Shown here: positions 28,701 to 34,542 of the stretch, piece after piece
Layout of the letters: each line of letters starts with the position of its first letter
How positions within the stretch are numbered: position 1 is the first letter of the stretch
Assembly: GCF_963576615.1 (NCBI RefSeq)
Contig: NC_088708.1
Location: 56,469,196-56,533,195 of the forward strand
Length of the DNA: 64,000 nucleotides
Reading direction: 5' to 3'
Source of the DNA: Watersipora subatra
Taxonomy: Eukaryota > Bryozoa > Gymnolaemata > Cheilostomatida > Watersiporidae
The notes under the pieces: model-generated
What the model saw: only the letters and a program-made list of their open reading frames with translations
Database searches by the model: none
What the model was told of the DNA's origin: nothing
Translations under genes and position numbers: made by a program

Positions 28701-31700
28701 TAGCTATAACTGGACAGGCAGACATCTGTACGATAAACTTTAAGATTTATGTATATAGCTTATGAAGCTACGTTGTATGCTCAAGTGTCTCTATGGGAAA
28801 TCAGCTCCACGAACATTCCAGTAAATGAATGCTGCTCCTCGGCACTGATTCAGTAAATACTATAACTGAGTGTTTGATCTGGGTCAGCCATTCCATAAAG
28901 CAGGGTGAATTCGTCTGTAGCTTGCTTATGGCTCAAGTCTCAGGATTGCTATTATAGCCAATTCCTGTGTCCATACATATTACAGTAAACTCTATTTTAC
29001 TAGGAGACAACCTCGAGTTGCTAGGATTTGCTTATAATGTTCAAGCCTTGTTCACAGGATTTGTGCCTAAGTTATTGGGAACCTTGTGTGAGTTTTCTGT
29101 GATAGCTGATTAGCAGGTACAGAAGGAGGCTACAAAGTGTTCCAGTTTATTCCATAGAGATGCTAGATGCATAATTTCAACATTTATTAAAAAAACAAGC
29201 TGGAGAGTGGCATTAAATTTTTAGGGTCACAAATATACAACTGCTGATATTACCTGATCAGACAAAGCCTACCTTGATCCTCGTCATCATTCATTCATTT
29301 TGACTACATTGCTTCCAATCATTTGCTTCAATTCGCTTTTTAAAAATATCATTTAATAAAATTACTTCAGGTTAAAATGAATTTCATTTATTAAACACCT
29401 TTGAATACGTTGCCATTAACAATAGCTGGTGCTAAGGCTAACCAGCCAAGACCATAAGCGGTGATATGGCTTCGTAAATTCATAAAATTATTGTAAAGAG
29501 CATTTCTTTTCTGATACAAAGATTTCCGATGTTCTTTTCAGCCTCCAGCATACAATCACCTGTTAATAGTCATCTGTTTTATCATAGACTACAGCTAGAG
29601 ACCTTGAAGCGCTGCATAAAGAACGAGACAACATAGAGAGTGAGAGGGTTGCACTGGATCAAAAGCTATACGGGGGAGGAACTCTGTCTAATGCTGAGGA
29701 TAGGAGGTATACCTCATTGTTATTTATCTGTTAGCATTAAGCGAGATGTTGTTTGCTAACCACTTGTTGTGCCATCGTTTTCAGAGCTGACACACAGTTG
29801 CTTAAAAATGTTTGGACAGCTCATGTTGTTGCACTGTTTATCAATGGTTTTGTTAATCTTATTTTATATCTTTCAGTTTGTTAAAGGTTTAGCATCCTCA
29901 GCTTAGGTAGGATTCTCTTTGACCTTATTTACTGTTTTACTCCATGGCATCAGCAATGCTTAAAGACAGCACTATTACCATAACTGGATACTATAAAGGG
30001 TCATGAGATTCCGCTCAACTCAACAAGCCAGTTTGCTGCATGTCTCTTTGATTGGATCCCACTATGGCTTATTTTGAACTTTTGCACGTGATCAACAGGT
30101 CAAGGCCATGTTCTTCTAACGCCTAACGCAATTCTTATTGTAAATGTGTAGATTAAAGGAAAACTTGCCTAGTCAATTTGTCCAGCCCATAATTAGGGTG
30201 CTTTGCCAGGCCTCGTTAGCTCGCGTGCTGACAACTATCAAGGGAGATATTAAAAAGTTATGATAGTATTACTCAATGCGAGATCATGGACGTCAGTCAT
30301 TACACTAATTGCTTTGCGTGAGGTGACAGCAGTGGCATGCTGTCAGAATGCTGCCATAGTCAAAGCAATTAATCAGTGAATTAGTGTGATTGAAAGGTGC
30401 TGCAAGAATCGATATAATCTACGCTTGTTTATCGCTTACAAGCTGCCTTTACTTCTTGTCCTGGATTTTAAATTGTGACGAGTGAAGTTATGACACTTGG
30501 GAGGTATTATAATAACCTTGAACTCTGGGGATGGGAGCTTTAACAACATTGATGTACTGTATACAATTTTCTTAGGAGATATTACTAGAGCATTGATAAA
30601 CGACATTCATAATAAACCTCATCACATTACTATATTGTGGGTGTAACACATTCTGTAGGCCTGAGCCTTTATTCCTTCAACAATGAACACTTTTAATCAT
30701 TCAAGTGTTTGACTAAGATACATTACAAATGAAAGACTTGCATAAGAGAATGTTAGTCGCAAAATTTTATGATTGTGTTTTATATGCTTTCAGACTGTCT
30801 ATATATTTCTGATCACTGTTGATACAAAACACGATTCGTTATTGTAGTGATTTAGATTGATCCGGGATCAGAAATATCAACATGACCCATTTCAGATTTT
30901 TGCTTTATATAGCCTTTGATATGAGATAAGTGTAAGATTACACTGAAAGTATGAAAATACTGTAAATATAACATTGATTGCTTAGAAAGAAAAACAGGAA
31001 AGGAGTAAGACAAGAGCGAAGAAGTTGGATTTTAATGAAAAATTTATGTGTATTTGTGTTTATGCTATCTATTCAGAATGAATAGTGTATTGATAGCATG
31101 TTTATCTGGAACAAACTAAACCTGCTGTTTGTCTCTCTATCACCTTGTTCTTCATTCTTTGCATCATCAACATAGTGAATTGCAGTTATTTTCTCTTGTA
31201 ACTAAATTGTCAGGTGAAGGTAACTCTATCTTAGTGTTCAACACTTTGTACATGCACCGATTATCAACAGGTTGTTGGAACTCTCTGAAGCTATAGAAGC
31301 ATTAGATGCGGCTATTGAGTTCAAGAGTGAGATAATAGCGGGCAAGGAAGCAGAGATACGCCGATCTCAAGTTCTTTCCCAGGTAAAGCATCAAAACCGA
31401 ATGGAGTTTCATCTTACGATGATTCATGAATAATTCTCAACTATTCATTAGTTCTGTATATCACCCTGCTTGTTTTACTGTATAAACTGTGTTGAAAGTT
31501 ATTTAGGTATCACAGCAGGTCATTCCAGCTTTGGAAATGCTCAATTATTTGTTTAGATATTTAAAAATGGCCAAGGCATCGGATAAGTCTAATGACAGTA
31601 GTGTTAGTAGCATCAGCAGCAGTATTAATGATGCAGTAGTGACATCTGTAGTCAGACTCTTAGTAGGAGTATTAGTGGTCGTAGTTGTCATAGTAGTCAT

Positions 31701-34542
31701 AGCAGTAGTAGTGATAGAGGCAGTAGTAGTTGAAGTCATAAGACTAGCAGCAGTATTAATGGTAGTAGTAGCAGCAGTAAAGGTAGCAGAAATACTAATA
31801 ATATCACTAGTCATGGTTACTGGATCTGTAATAGCTGTAGTAATAGTACAGGTAGTGGTAGTAGTATTCAGAGTAGCCAAAATGGTTCGATGAGATAATT
31901 GTATTAATAGTAGGGGCTGTAGCAGTGTAGGTTGTAGCAGTAGTAATAGTAGTACATAATATTAGTCGTGTGATTGATCATAGTAGTTTGAGTCATAGTA
32001 TTAGTCTTAGTAGAGGTGGTAGCAGTTGCAATAATAATAGCGGGGGTTTAAACAAATTTTTGTTATCCCTTTAACTGTTCTCTTTAGCATGAAGACAATC
32101 TTACAAACAGACTCAAATCGCTCAGCATTGTCGAAGCACAGAAATTGCTCAGCAGATATTTTACGAAAGTGATCACATTGAAAGAGAATTCTCGGGAAGT
32201 TGACTTACACTGTCAGGACCTACAAGTATGTCAGTCGTCATTATAAAATTCTGCTGCACACCAAAGTGTAACAGTTTTTATTGTCATAGCTGTTTTCATC
32301 TGTTTTGTAACTCATTTGTGTGATGAATACAAATGATCAATAGAGAAGGGCATATGAGTCACTTAAATTGTATCATCTTGCTTGATCAGAAATTTTCTGT
32401 AGTTGCTTAGGGAATTCTATGTTCCTTCATAGCCAATGTAAAATTCACTCTGAATGTGTTGATGCTTGAGTTTAGCTTCAGCTTGAGGACCAAAGCAAGC
32501 TAGTGCTAGAGTTGGAGGCGTCACTAGAGAGCCAAGTAAGAGAAGTAGACAACAGGCTAACAGAGCAGCAGCAACAGTATGAGTTGGAGATTAACAGTCT
32601 GCTACAGAAGATTTCCGAGAAAGAAAATGTGGAGCCAAACACACAGCAATTTGTAAAGTAAAGGATTATTTATTTTATTTTTCTTTATTTTTACCAAATT
32701 GACTTCTCATTGATCAAGTTTAATATTTGTATTGTTGCTTTCTCCAATGTGTAATTTATTGTTACCTCGCAAAGTGTTATTTTTTGCTAGGATCATCTGA
32801 CTTATGCGCATAACAGGTCATCTTTTTAAACAGGTCACCTTTTTAAACAGGTCACCTTTTTAAATAGGTCATGTTTTTAAATAGGTCACCTTTTTCATGG
32901 ATAGACTTCGCATATTAAGCGAGTGGTTTCGCAAAGAAGTTGTGACATAAAATATGTCCTATACCTTTGCTGTTGACAAATAGTTTTATAAATGCTTTTG
33001 ATGTTTTTAATATTTTGCAATTTCTAAGAAAAAGTGATGGGTATAAATTATTTTTGACCCACTGAAAAGCTAGGCTTATTACAAAGTTGTGTAATAAGTA
33101 TCATGTGAGTACTTTAAGACTCTTTAAAGACATTGACTTAAATAATATTTTAGAGAAATTTCTTTAAAGTTTTGCAACATTAATGTGTCTACAAAAAGTG
33201 TTGTTGCGAAGCAAATGTTTTTATCAACATCTGTTTGCCTACAATTTCTAATCTAAAAGAACAACCTCTCAAATAAATAGACAAATTGGAATCGACCTAA
33301 AATACACTTGACATTTATCAAAAGACTTATTTATCCAATGATTAAATAATTGTAAGTGAATCTCTCTAGATGTATTATTCATGTTTTAAACAATTGACAC
33401 GTATATCTCGCTATGTTTGGTTCATAGAAACGATTTTGTAAACAAACTAGACGTATTTACTTTGGCTGATTCAGTGTGATGTGTTTGCCTGCTTAGAATT
33501 CAGCAGCTTGAGAAGGATTTGTACTACTACAAGAAGACCTCTCGCGATTTGAAGAAGAAGCTGAGAGAGGTGATGGTGCGTGCTGGTGAGCAGGCTGCTG
33601 GCTTCTCTCTTGATGCACATGTAGAGGAAAGTGGCATCGAGCCTCTAGATCATGAGCATCACAACAGACACTCCCCACGGCCCCATTCTCCAACAGGAAC
33701 CCACCTTCCACCATTAGGTAGGCGTGTACGTTAGAAATACTAGCCTATAACTCACTATTGCCAAAAGAAGGCAGCCTAATTACCCTTTACATGTATTATT
33801 CTGCTCACAAAAATATTGATCAGGTCTTTTCAGCCGGGTTTAGTGGTCTCTAATTTATTGGCCAGCTTTTCTTGTTTGTTAAATCGTCGTGATACTCAGC
33901 AAAGTCATTATTGCTGTTGTTGAGAAGGCGGTTGAGAATATGGTGATATTAACATAATACACTTACTGCTGTTTCTATCAGCGGTAGTCATTAGTATTGA
34001 CATATTTCTAACTGCTCCCTTATACTTTTCGATAAACTAGCAGTCTTGGTTTCAATTTAAGTTGATTTCATAACATAAACAGCACATTTTTAAAAACAAT
34101 CTTGGTTTTGCACTCAATGCAGTTATCAAACGTTGACAACCCGCATACACATATGGACACACAAAGATTGTGTGACAGATGCGGTACCTTCATTTCAAGT
34201 AAACTAAATTTTGAGATATTATGAAATATATTAAGTGCCCTATGAAAAAATTAAATGCTTTATAGACTCGAGTAAAAATTGTTGTTATGTTTTCACAACT
34301 AGTTTTCCTTAGTGAATGCTGGGCTTTGAATGTTAATTGGTTTCGGAGTCGCCCTTCTAAATCTTAGTTTTTCTGTAGTTGGGGCAATGTCTCCAGCAAC
34401 CCGAACTAGCTACAGCTCAGTAGATGGACAACATGTGAAAATATCAAAGAAGGACCTCCGACCAATGAGTCACGAGGAAATTAACATCAGGAGATCACAG
34501 CTTCAGTCCGCTCACTCCACCAGGACCTCTGCAGGTGATTAA
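1592..34542 (+). CDS. KIF27: KIF27/KIF7-like kinesin (Costal-2 group), C-terminal 15 exons
   Basis: Gene model: exons 1592-1713, 2681-2811, 3132-3255, 11738-11834, 11922-12025, 13527-13734, 18833-18993, 22867-22981, 26981-27085, 29588-29706, 31271-31382, 32088-32225, 32476-32657, 33497-33717, 34379-34542. The lengths sum to 2103 nt, i.e. 700 codons plus TAA, and every junction phase agrees. The product is almost wholly coiled coil with a Ser/Pro/His-rich tail. Segments recall vertebrate KIF7/KIF27: IRMKEQLIRQLV, EQQQKVLKIKTEE, WLDAEMEKVLEQR, EAIEALDAAIEFKSE and LLSRYFTKVITLKE. Kinesin-4-type KIF7/KIF27/Cos2 proteins act at microtubule ends and cilia and scaffold Hedgehog signalling. The motor domain is outside the window, upstream. 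Relative to vertebrate KIF7, about 40 coiled-coil residues are missing between exons 9 and 10; an exon may be unfound there or truly absent. KIF7 versus KIF27 cannot be decided without a tree. Confidence 0.92.
1795..2135. repeat. Degenerate GTTGCCAGTTGCTGTTGCTTGTT repeat cluster (period irregular)
   Basis: An intronic stretch of imperfectly repeated GTTGC-type words (GTTGCCAGTT, GCTGTTGCTTGTTG, GTTGTCTG). The period is irregular, about 25-35 bp. It looks like a decayed minisatellite. No coding potential is claimed for the minus-strand Asn/Gln/Thr-rich ORF across it. Confidence 0.75.
2681..2811 (+). CDS. KIF27: Kinesin exon 2 of window
   Basis: Acceptor tttactatttatactag, then one base completing the previous codon, then SSTSYMSKLTCCSDTG and a basic, Ser-rich run (LTEKSPPKKSRSRTLSFGE) ending RETQA plus one base; donor G/gtatt. 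The phases (2 in, 1 out) fit both neighbours. The segment resembles a phosphorylatable linker between coiled coils (SRSRTLS). A shorter alternative start would be after the internal acacag at 2737. Confidence 0.75.
3132..3255 (+). CDS. KIF27: Kinesin exon 3 of window (coiled coil)
   Basis: Strong acceptor ttttcttgtctcag. Reads DESGTLKDVRLSMDRHQKE, then a basic helix ending FNSRLRDLTIAI plus AG. The donor is ATCAG/gtatac. The end joins exon 4 to give IAI-R-MKEQL, as in KIF7 (NIRMKEELIGEL). The last five exon bases and the donor form the first unit of a 37-bp tandem array. Confidence 0.9.
3251..3931 (+). repeat. 37-bp minisatellite seeded on a 5' splice site
   Basis: Eighteen exact periods of 37 bp plus a partial unit. 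The unit begins ATCAGGTATACCTAGTGCC and continues AGGTGGTGCAGGTAGATG. The first unit's ATCAG is the 3' end of kinesin exon 3, and GTATAC is its donor. Donor-like ATCAG/GTATAC therefore recurs every 37 bp (3256, 3293, ... 3922), with a few mutated copies such as GGTGCACC near 3847 and AAGTGTTT near 3884. Reading on past the true donor meets TAG within three codons. Confidence 0.95.
3932..5120. other. Kinesin intron, no feature seen
   Basis: AT-rich intron DNA between the 37-bp array and the nested inverted-repeat structure. I found no exon, tandem repeat or element end in it. Confidence 0.5.
5181..6282. mobile_element. Foldback/MITE family 1, copy 1
   Basis: The left arm from 5181 (ACTCACATGAAATTTTAAAA, then TTTATCAGAAAGT... 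CTGACTGCCAGGATGTTTCA) is repeated inverted at about 6105-6282 (ending ACCATTTTAAATTTGATGTG). A second copy with the same arms lies at 23248-23667. It interrupts the left arm of the larger inverted repeat and contains a younger hAT MITE at 5503-5945. It is non-autonomous, with no ORF. Confidence 0.8.
5503..5945 (+). mobile_element. hAT-type MITE with 8-bp target duplication
   Basis: The left end CAGGGGTAGCGAACCCTATG is the familiar hAT (Charlie-like) terminus. The right end TTCCTGGTCCCTG is its imperfect inverse. Flanking 8-mers ATCTATAG (5495-5502) and ATCTAGAG (5946-5953) match at 7 of 8 positions, as expected for an 8-bp hAT target-site duplication. It is 443 bp long and non-autonomous; the 65-residue ORF inside is not credible as transposase. 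Confidence 0.85.
6456..6546. repeat. 14-bp tandem repeat in left inverted arm
   Basis: About six units of AGTTTCTACTAGAA. The equivalent place in the right arm (near 9286-9300, TTACTAGAAAGGACATTAC in reverse) has no expansion, so the array arose after the two arms formed. Confidence 0.9.
6629..8014. other. Interior of inverted-repeat structure, no gene seen
   Basis: AT-rich DNA with no exon, transposase or tandem array. Short ORFs here (for example 7731-7955) have no recognisable motif or splice context. Confidence 0.4.
8015..8265 (+). repeat. Dispersed repeat family 2, copy 1
   Basis: Shares many words with 10168-10405 in the same orientation, for example TAGCAATAGTATCT, GCATAAATATT and CATAACCTATATAGA. 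It has no ORF and no obvious terminal repeats. It could be a SINE- or LINE-derived fragment. A purine-rich tract (AAAAAAAAAAAAGAAAATGG and onward) follows at 8262-8345. Confidence 0.7.
8479..9157. repeat. 16-bp CpG-rich satellite, about 42 copies
   Basis: Unit ACTACGCGTCGATATA. The left edge has TGTT in place of CGTC and the right edge decays to CACGTTGATATA. The centre is nearly identical from copy to copy, with a block of GATGTA variants at about 8531-8655 and GGTATA/GGCGTA variants near 8849-8885. Each unit carries ACGCGT and two to three CpGs, unlike the AT-rich, CpG-poor flanks. Confidence 0.97.
9546..10167. other. Kinesin intron, no feature seen
   Basis: AT-rich intron sequence between the end of the inverted-repeat structure and dispersed repeat family 2. 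I see no exon or element end. Confidence 0.4.
10168..10405 (+). repeat. Dispersed repeat family 2, copy 2
   Basis: Second copy of the repeat at 8015-8265, diverged but collinear (TAGCAATAGTATCT, TTTTTTGCAAGATCTGTGAA, CATAACCTATATAGA). The copies lie inside and outside the large inverted-repeat structure respectively, so the family is independent of that structure. Confidence 0.7.
10483..10743. repeat. 30-bp minisatellite with a 60-bp higher-order dimer
   Basis: About 8.5 units of TGGCAGATAGCTGGCTATCA plus TGCTGCTATC. Units alternate GCAGATAG and GCAGTTAG, so the true period is 60 bp. The first unit follows a pyrimidine tract (CTACTTTCTTCTTGGCAG) that resembles a splice acceptor. Because 30 is a multiple of three, a 128-codon ORF with repeated WQIAGYHAAI runs through it; I regard it as a repeat product within the kinesin intron. 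Confidence 0.93.
10744..11737. other. Kinesin intron, no feature seen
   Basis: Intron sequence leading to exon 4. The 67-codon ORF at 11008-11211 has no splice-site support and no recognisable motif. Confidence 0.4.
11738..11834 (+). CDS. KIF27: Kinesin exon 4 of window
   Basis: Acceptor gatatctttctttag. It completes Arg, then reads MKEQLIRQLVKNEKDSAVLV and ends KDKISAMEE in phase 0; donor GAG/gtgaac. It matches the KIF7/KIF27 segment that begins IRMKEELIGELV, one of the clearest family signatures here. Confidence 0.95.
11922..12025 (+). CDS. KIF27: Kinesin exon 5 of window
   Basis: The 87-bp intron before it is by far the shortest in the gene. Acceptor ttatctttcag; reads EKIRTNRELQDLQKEFQRLE and ends INSKRRLQ plus GG; donor GG/gtattt. 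Heptad-patterned coiled coil equivalent to the KIF7 part ending RSRLQEF. Confidence 0.93.
12101..12500 (+). mobile_element. tRNA-related SINE family B, copy 1
   Basis: Begins CTAGCTGTGCTACCCAGCGT, like the start at 27841. It carries a degenerate tRNA-like internal region at about 12340-12395 (box B-like GAGATCAAATC). It ends with the family's AAGATTTTAATTGCTATAG and CAGACA words and an ATATATATATA tail, shared with 28690-28760. It is non-coding. Confidence 0.65.
12501..12840. repeat. Low-complexity AT-rich tract
   Basis: Imperfect TATAATATA/ATTATA repeats with no fixed period, downstream of the SINE tail. Nothing coding. Confidence 0.7.
13527..13734 (+). CDS. KIF27: Kinesin exon 6 of window
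   Basis: Acceptor cgttacattttag. Reads EYKKKIDSAKRRLTSIQTKQ and continues through KMRQQQEELQRKLKQEHDKK to KLE in phase 0; donor GAG/gtgaga. It corresponds to the KIF7/27 coiled coil with MRQQQGQLQRRL. The next residues must be supplied by exon 7. Confidence 0.95.
13735..16924. other. Kinesin intron, mostly unique AT-rich DNA
   Basis: No exon, tandem array or element end recognised. A short inverted pair (CCTCATTTCC near 14785 and GAAATGAGG near 14812) is present but small. Confidence 0.45.
16925..17155 (+). mobile_element. tRNA-headed SINE family A, copy 1
   Basis: Collinear with 27619-27840: both open ACTAGT..GC..GGCAGT and share GAGATC.TCATG.GTAATCAG, then a tRNA-like core and an end ATAGTAAAGA. 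The RNA polymerase III box A TAGTGTAGTGG (17015-17025) and box B GTTCAATTCC (17059-17068) fit the consensus at the correct spacing. Unusually, about 90 bp of shared sequence precede the tRNA-like part. Confidence 0.82.
17704..17777 (-). pseudogene. tRNA-Ile(AAU)-like pseudogene or SINE head
   Basis: On the minus strand a 74-nt segment opens GGCTGATTAGCTCAGTTGGG, an excellent tRNA D-arm with box A, followed by an anticodon loop CTAATAA (anticodon AAU). The T-arm (GGTTAAAGCTT in place of GGTTCGANNCC) and the 3' acceptor strand do not pair properly. The 5' half is intact and the 3' half decayed, so I call it a pseudogene, or the relic of a tRNA-derived SINE. Confidence 0.6.
18216..18855 (+). repeat. 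40-bp minisatellite built from a 3' splice site and exon start
   Basis: Sixteen units of period 40 bp: AGAGATATGGCTAAAGAACA, then GTTTATATATCATATTATAG. The last unit is the real start of kinesin exon 7 (18833), so the array consists of repeated copies of intron end plus the first 21 exon bases. Every unit keeps the AG and an upstream CTAAA that could serve as a branch point. Variants include CTAAATAGCACCTTG at about 18643-18657. Confidence 0.95.
18833..18993 (+). CDS. KIF27: Kinesin exon 7 of window
   Basis: Start chosen after tatcatattatag: phase 0, RDMAKEQFRVRELEDITEQQ then QKVLKIKTEEMAA, ending SIPGN plus AA; donor AA/gtatgt. It aligns with KIF7 EMSKRQHRVKELE...EQQQKILKIKTEE, so the first seven codons, inside the last minisatellite unit, are truly coding. 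Upstream copies of the acceptor give a frameshift and reach TAA within one further unit. Confidence 0.93.
18994..19800. other. Kinesin intron, no feature seen
   Basis: Intron sequence with a 114-codon ORF at 19390-19734 that has no recognisable motif and no convincing splice context. Nothing else noted. Confidence 0.35.
19801..20257. mobile_element. Putative MITE with imperfect terminal inverted repeats
   Basis: The left end GGCTGGTTCACACTATATGG and the right end, inverted, CTTAGCTCACCCTATATCGC are similar, and both continue into CGGCG-containing sequence. The interior is noticeably GC-richer and CpG-richer than its surroundings (CGTCCGCGAATTGC, GCGTATCCGCGTTGC). No clear target duplication was found. 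Confidence 0.55.
20258..22866. other. Kinesin intron, no feature seen
   Basis: Unique AT-rich DNA. Short ORFs such as 21060-21245 and 22359-22562 carry no recognisable domain. I found no tandem array. Confidence 0.4.
22867..22981 (+). CDS. KIF27: Kinesin exon 8 of window
   Basis: Acceptor tccgatttgtttcag, one base completing Asn, then SALRGESDDPKLLEQKLWLD and AEMEKVLEQRKQMELLEK in phase 0; donor AAG/gtacat. It matches KIF7/KIF27 [20 protein letters not shown], a diagnostic segment. Confidence 0.95.
23248..23667. mobile_element. Foldback/MITE family 1, copy 2
   Basis: Left part GATGTGAACTTACACAAAAT, then TTTTATCAGAAAGTG and GCCAGGATGTTTCAAGATTA; right part inverted, with CACTTTTTGATAAAAT and GTTTCAAGTTCATC. 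Same family as 5181-6282, but shorter and without the hAT insertion. The middle carries GTTACGCATCTCTATT, seen inverted in copy 1. Confidence 0.78.
23668..24519. other. Kinesin intron, no feature seen
   Basis: AT-rich intron sequence. The ORFs at 23674-23889 and 24178-24360 have no motif or splice support. Confidence 0.4.
24520..24625. repeat. 12-bp minisatellite
   Basis: About eight imperfect units of CGTACAAACTCA/CGTACAGACTCG. It is followed to 24750 by AT-rich words with repeated TGTACAAT and AATAATATATGTA. The reading frame stays open on both strands because 12 is a multiple of three. Confidence 0.85.
26317..26748. mobile_element. Putative pogo/Tigger-like MITE
   Basis: The left end CAATCGACCCTTGCTTCATC-GGAC resembles the inverse of the right end GTCC..ACAATAGAGGGTTGTC; the CGACCCT...CGGAC pattern is typical of Tigger/pogo termini. 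The interior contains more copies of CGGAC/GTCCG words. The 122-codon minus-strand ORF inside has no transposase motif. Confidence 0.5.
26981..27085 (+). CDS. KIF27: Kinesin exon 9 of window
   Basis: Acceptor tttgtttgtcag. Reads ELRSRALIIAKKEEIMKEKG then ELEMKHLRASQQFHQ, phase 0 in and out; donor CAA/gttagt. It matches KIF7 [29 protein letters not shown]. In vertebrates about 40 more residues follow before the part coded by the next exon. Confidence 0.94.
27619..27840 (+). mobile_element. tRNA-headed SINE family A, copy 2
   Basis: Same architecture as 16925-17155. Box A TAGTGTAGGGG (27706-27716) and box B GGTTCAATTCC (27748-27758) are intact. It ends ACTATAGTAAAGA and abuts a family B element. 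A GC-richer 200-bp stretch just upstream (27450-27560, ATGGCGGCTTTTTCGTGGAC) may belong to the same composite insertion. Confidence 0.82.
27841..28790 (+). mobile_element. SINE family B, copy 2 (possibly composite)
   Basis: Begins CTAGCTAAATGCCCGGCATT, equivalent to the start of 12101-12500. It contains two related copies of AACTTTCAAACTTCATATCA (about 27928 and 28036, a local duplication of about 108 bp), a box A-like TAGCTTAGTGA (28606) and box B GTTCAAATCC (28657-28666), then AAGATTTTGATAGCTATAA and CAGACA as in copy 1. Its direct abutment to the family A SINE suggests insertion of one at the end of the other. Confidence 0.6.
29588..29706 (+). CDS. KIF27: Kinesin exon 10 of window
   Basis: Reads (TTA)RDLEALHKERDNIESERV, then ALDQKLYGGGTLSNAEDR plus AG; donor AG/gtatac. 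Equivalent to KIF7 [23 protein letters not shown]. Three AGs could be the acceptor: 29588 (phase 0, chosen), 29595, or 29599. The last would fit an 8-nt microexon candidate at 27249-27256. Confidence 0.9.
30298..30390. other. Imperfect hairpin in kinesin intron
   Basis: CATTACACTAATTGCTTTG (30298-30316) pairs with CAAAGCAATT (30361-30370) and AATTAGTGTGAT (30379-30390), with one 8-nt bulge. It may be a small MITE relic; no function is claimed. Confidence 0.55.
31271..31382 (+). CDS. KIF27: Kinesin exon 11 of window
   Basis: Acceptor gattatcaacag. One base completes Arg, then LLELSEAIEALDAAIEFKSE and IIAGKEAEIRRSQVLSQ; donor CAG/gtaaag, phase 0. EAIEALDAAIE[YF]K is a nearly invariant KIF7/KIF27 motif and the strongest single piece of evidence for the family. 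Confidence 0.97.
31580..32045. repeat. Imperfect AGT/GTA trinucleotide tract
   Basis: A long imperfect run of TAG/AGT/GTA triplets (AGTAGTAGCAGCAGTAAAGG and similar) in the intron between exons 11 and 12. It keeps frames open on both strands (Val/Ile-rich on +, Thr-rich on -), which are not genes. It ends about 40 bp before the acceptor of exon 12. Confidence 0.93.
32088..32225 (+). CDS. KIF27: Kinesin exon 12 of window
   Basis: Acceptor aactgttctctttag. Reads HEDNLTNRLKSLSIVEAQKL then LSRYFTKVITLKENSREVDL and HCQDLQ, phase 0 both ends; donor CAA/gtatgt. It aligns with KIF7 [33 protein letters not shown]. Confidence 0.96.
32476..32657 (+). CDS. KIF27: Kinesin exon 13 of window
   Basis: Reads LQLEDQSKLVLELEASLESQ, then VREVDNRLTEQQQQYELEIN and SLLQKISEKENVEPNTQQFV plus AA; donor AA/gtaaag. 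Matches KIF7 [29 protein letters not shown]. Two in-frame acceptors six bases apart (ttag at 32475, ttcag at 32481) would add or drop Leu-Gln, a NAGNAG-like choice. Confidence 0.93.
32815..32892. repeat. 18-bp tandem repeat
   Basis: About four units of AACAGGTCACCTTTTTAA, with AATAGGTCATG variants, in the intron between exons 13 and 14. Confidence 0.9.
33497..33717 (+). CDS. KIF27: Kinesin exon 14 of window
   Basis: Acceptor tgcctgcttag. Reads IQQLEKDLYYYKKTSRDLKK and KLREVMVRAGEQ, then leaves the coiled coil for a His/Pro/Ser-rich region (HEHHNRHSPRPHSPTGTH) ending PPL plus G; donor G/gtaggc. It corresponds to the end of the KIF7 coiled coil ([20 protein letters not shown]) and the disordered tail. 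Confidence 0.93.
34379..34542 (+). CDS. KIF27: Kinesin terminal exon
   Basis: Acceptor agtttttctgtag, phase 1. Reads VGAMSPATRTSYSSVDGQH, then VKISKKDLRPMSHEEINIRR, ending TSAGD and TAA at 34540. A possible donor GCAG/gtgatt just before the stop could lead to an alternative end (for example GATTCACTTGATGGCTAG at 36645), but the simple stop is preferred. A candidate polyadenylation signal AATAAA is at 35053-35058. Confidence 0.82.

Noticed and set aside
31531..31893. Val/Ile-rich 120-codon ORF (possible membrane protein) and its Thr-rich antisense
   Set aside because: Created by an imperfect AGT/GTA triplet repeat; hydrophobicity is a by-product.
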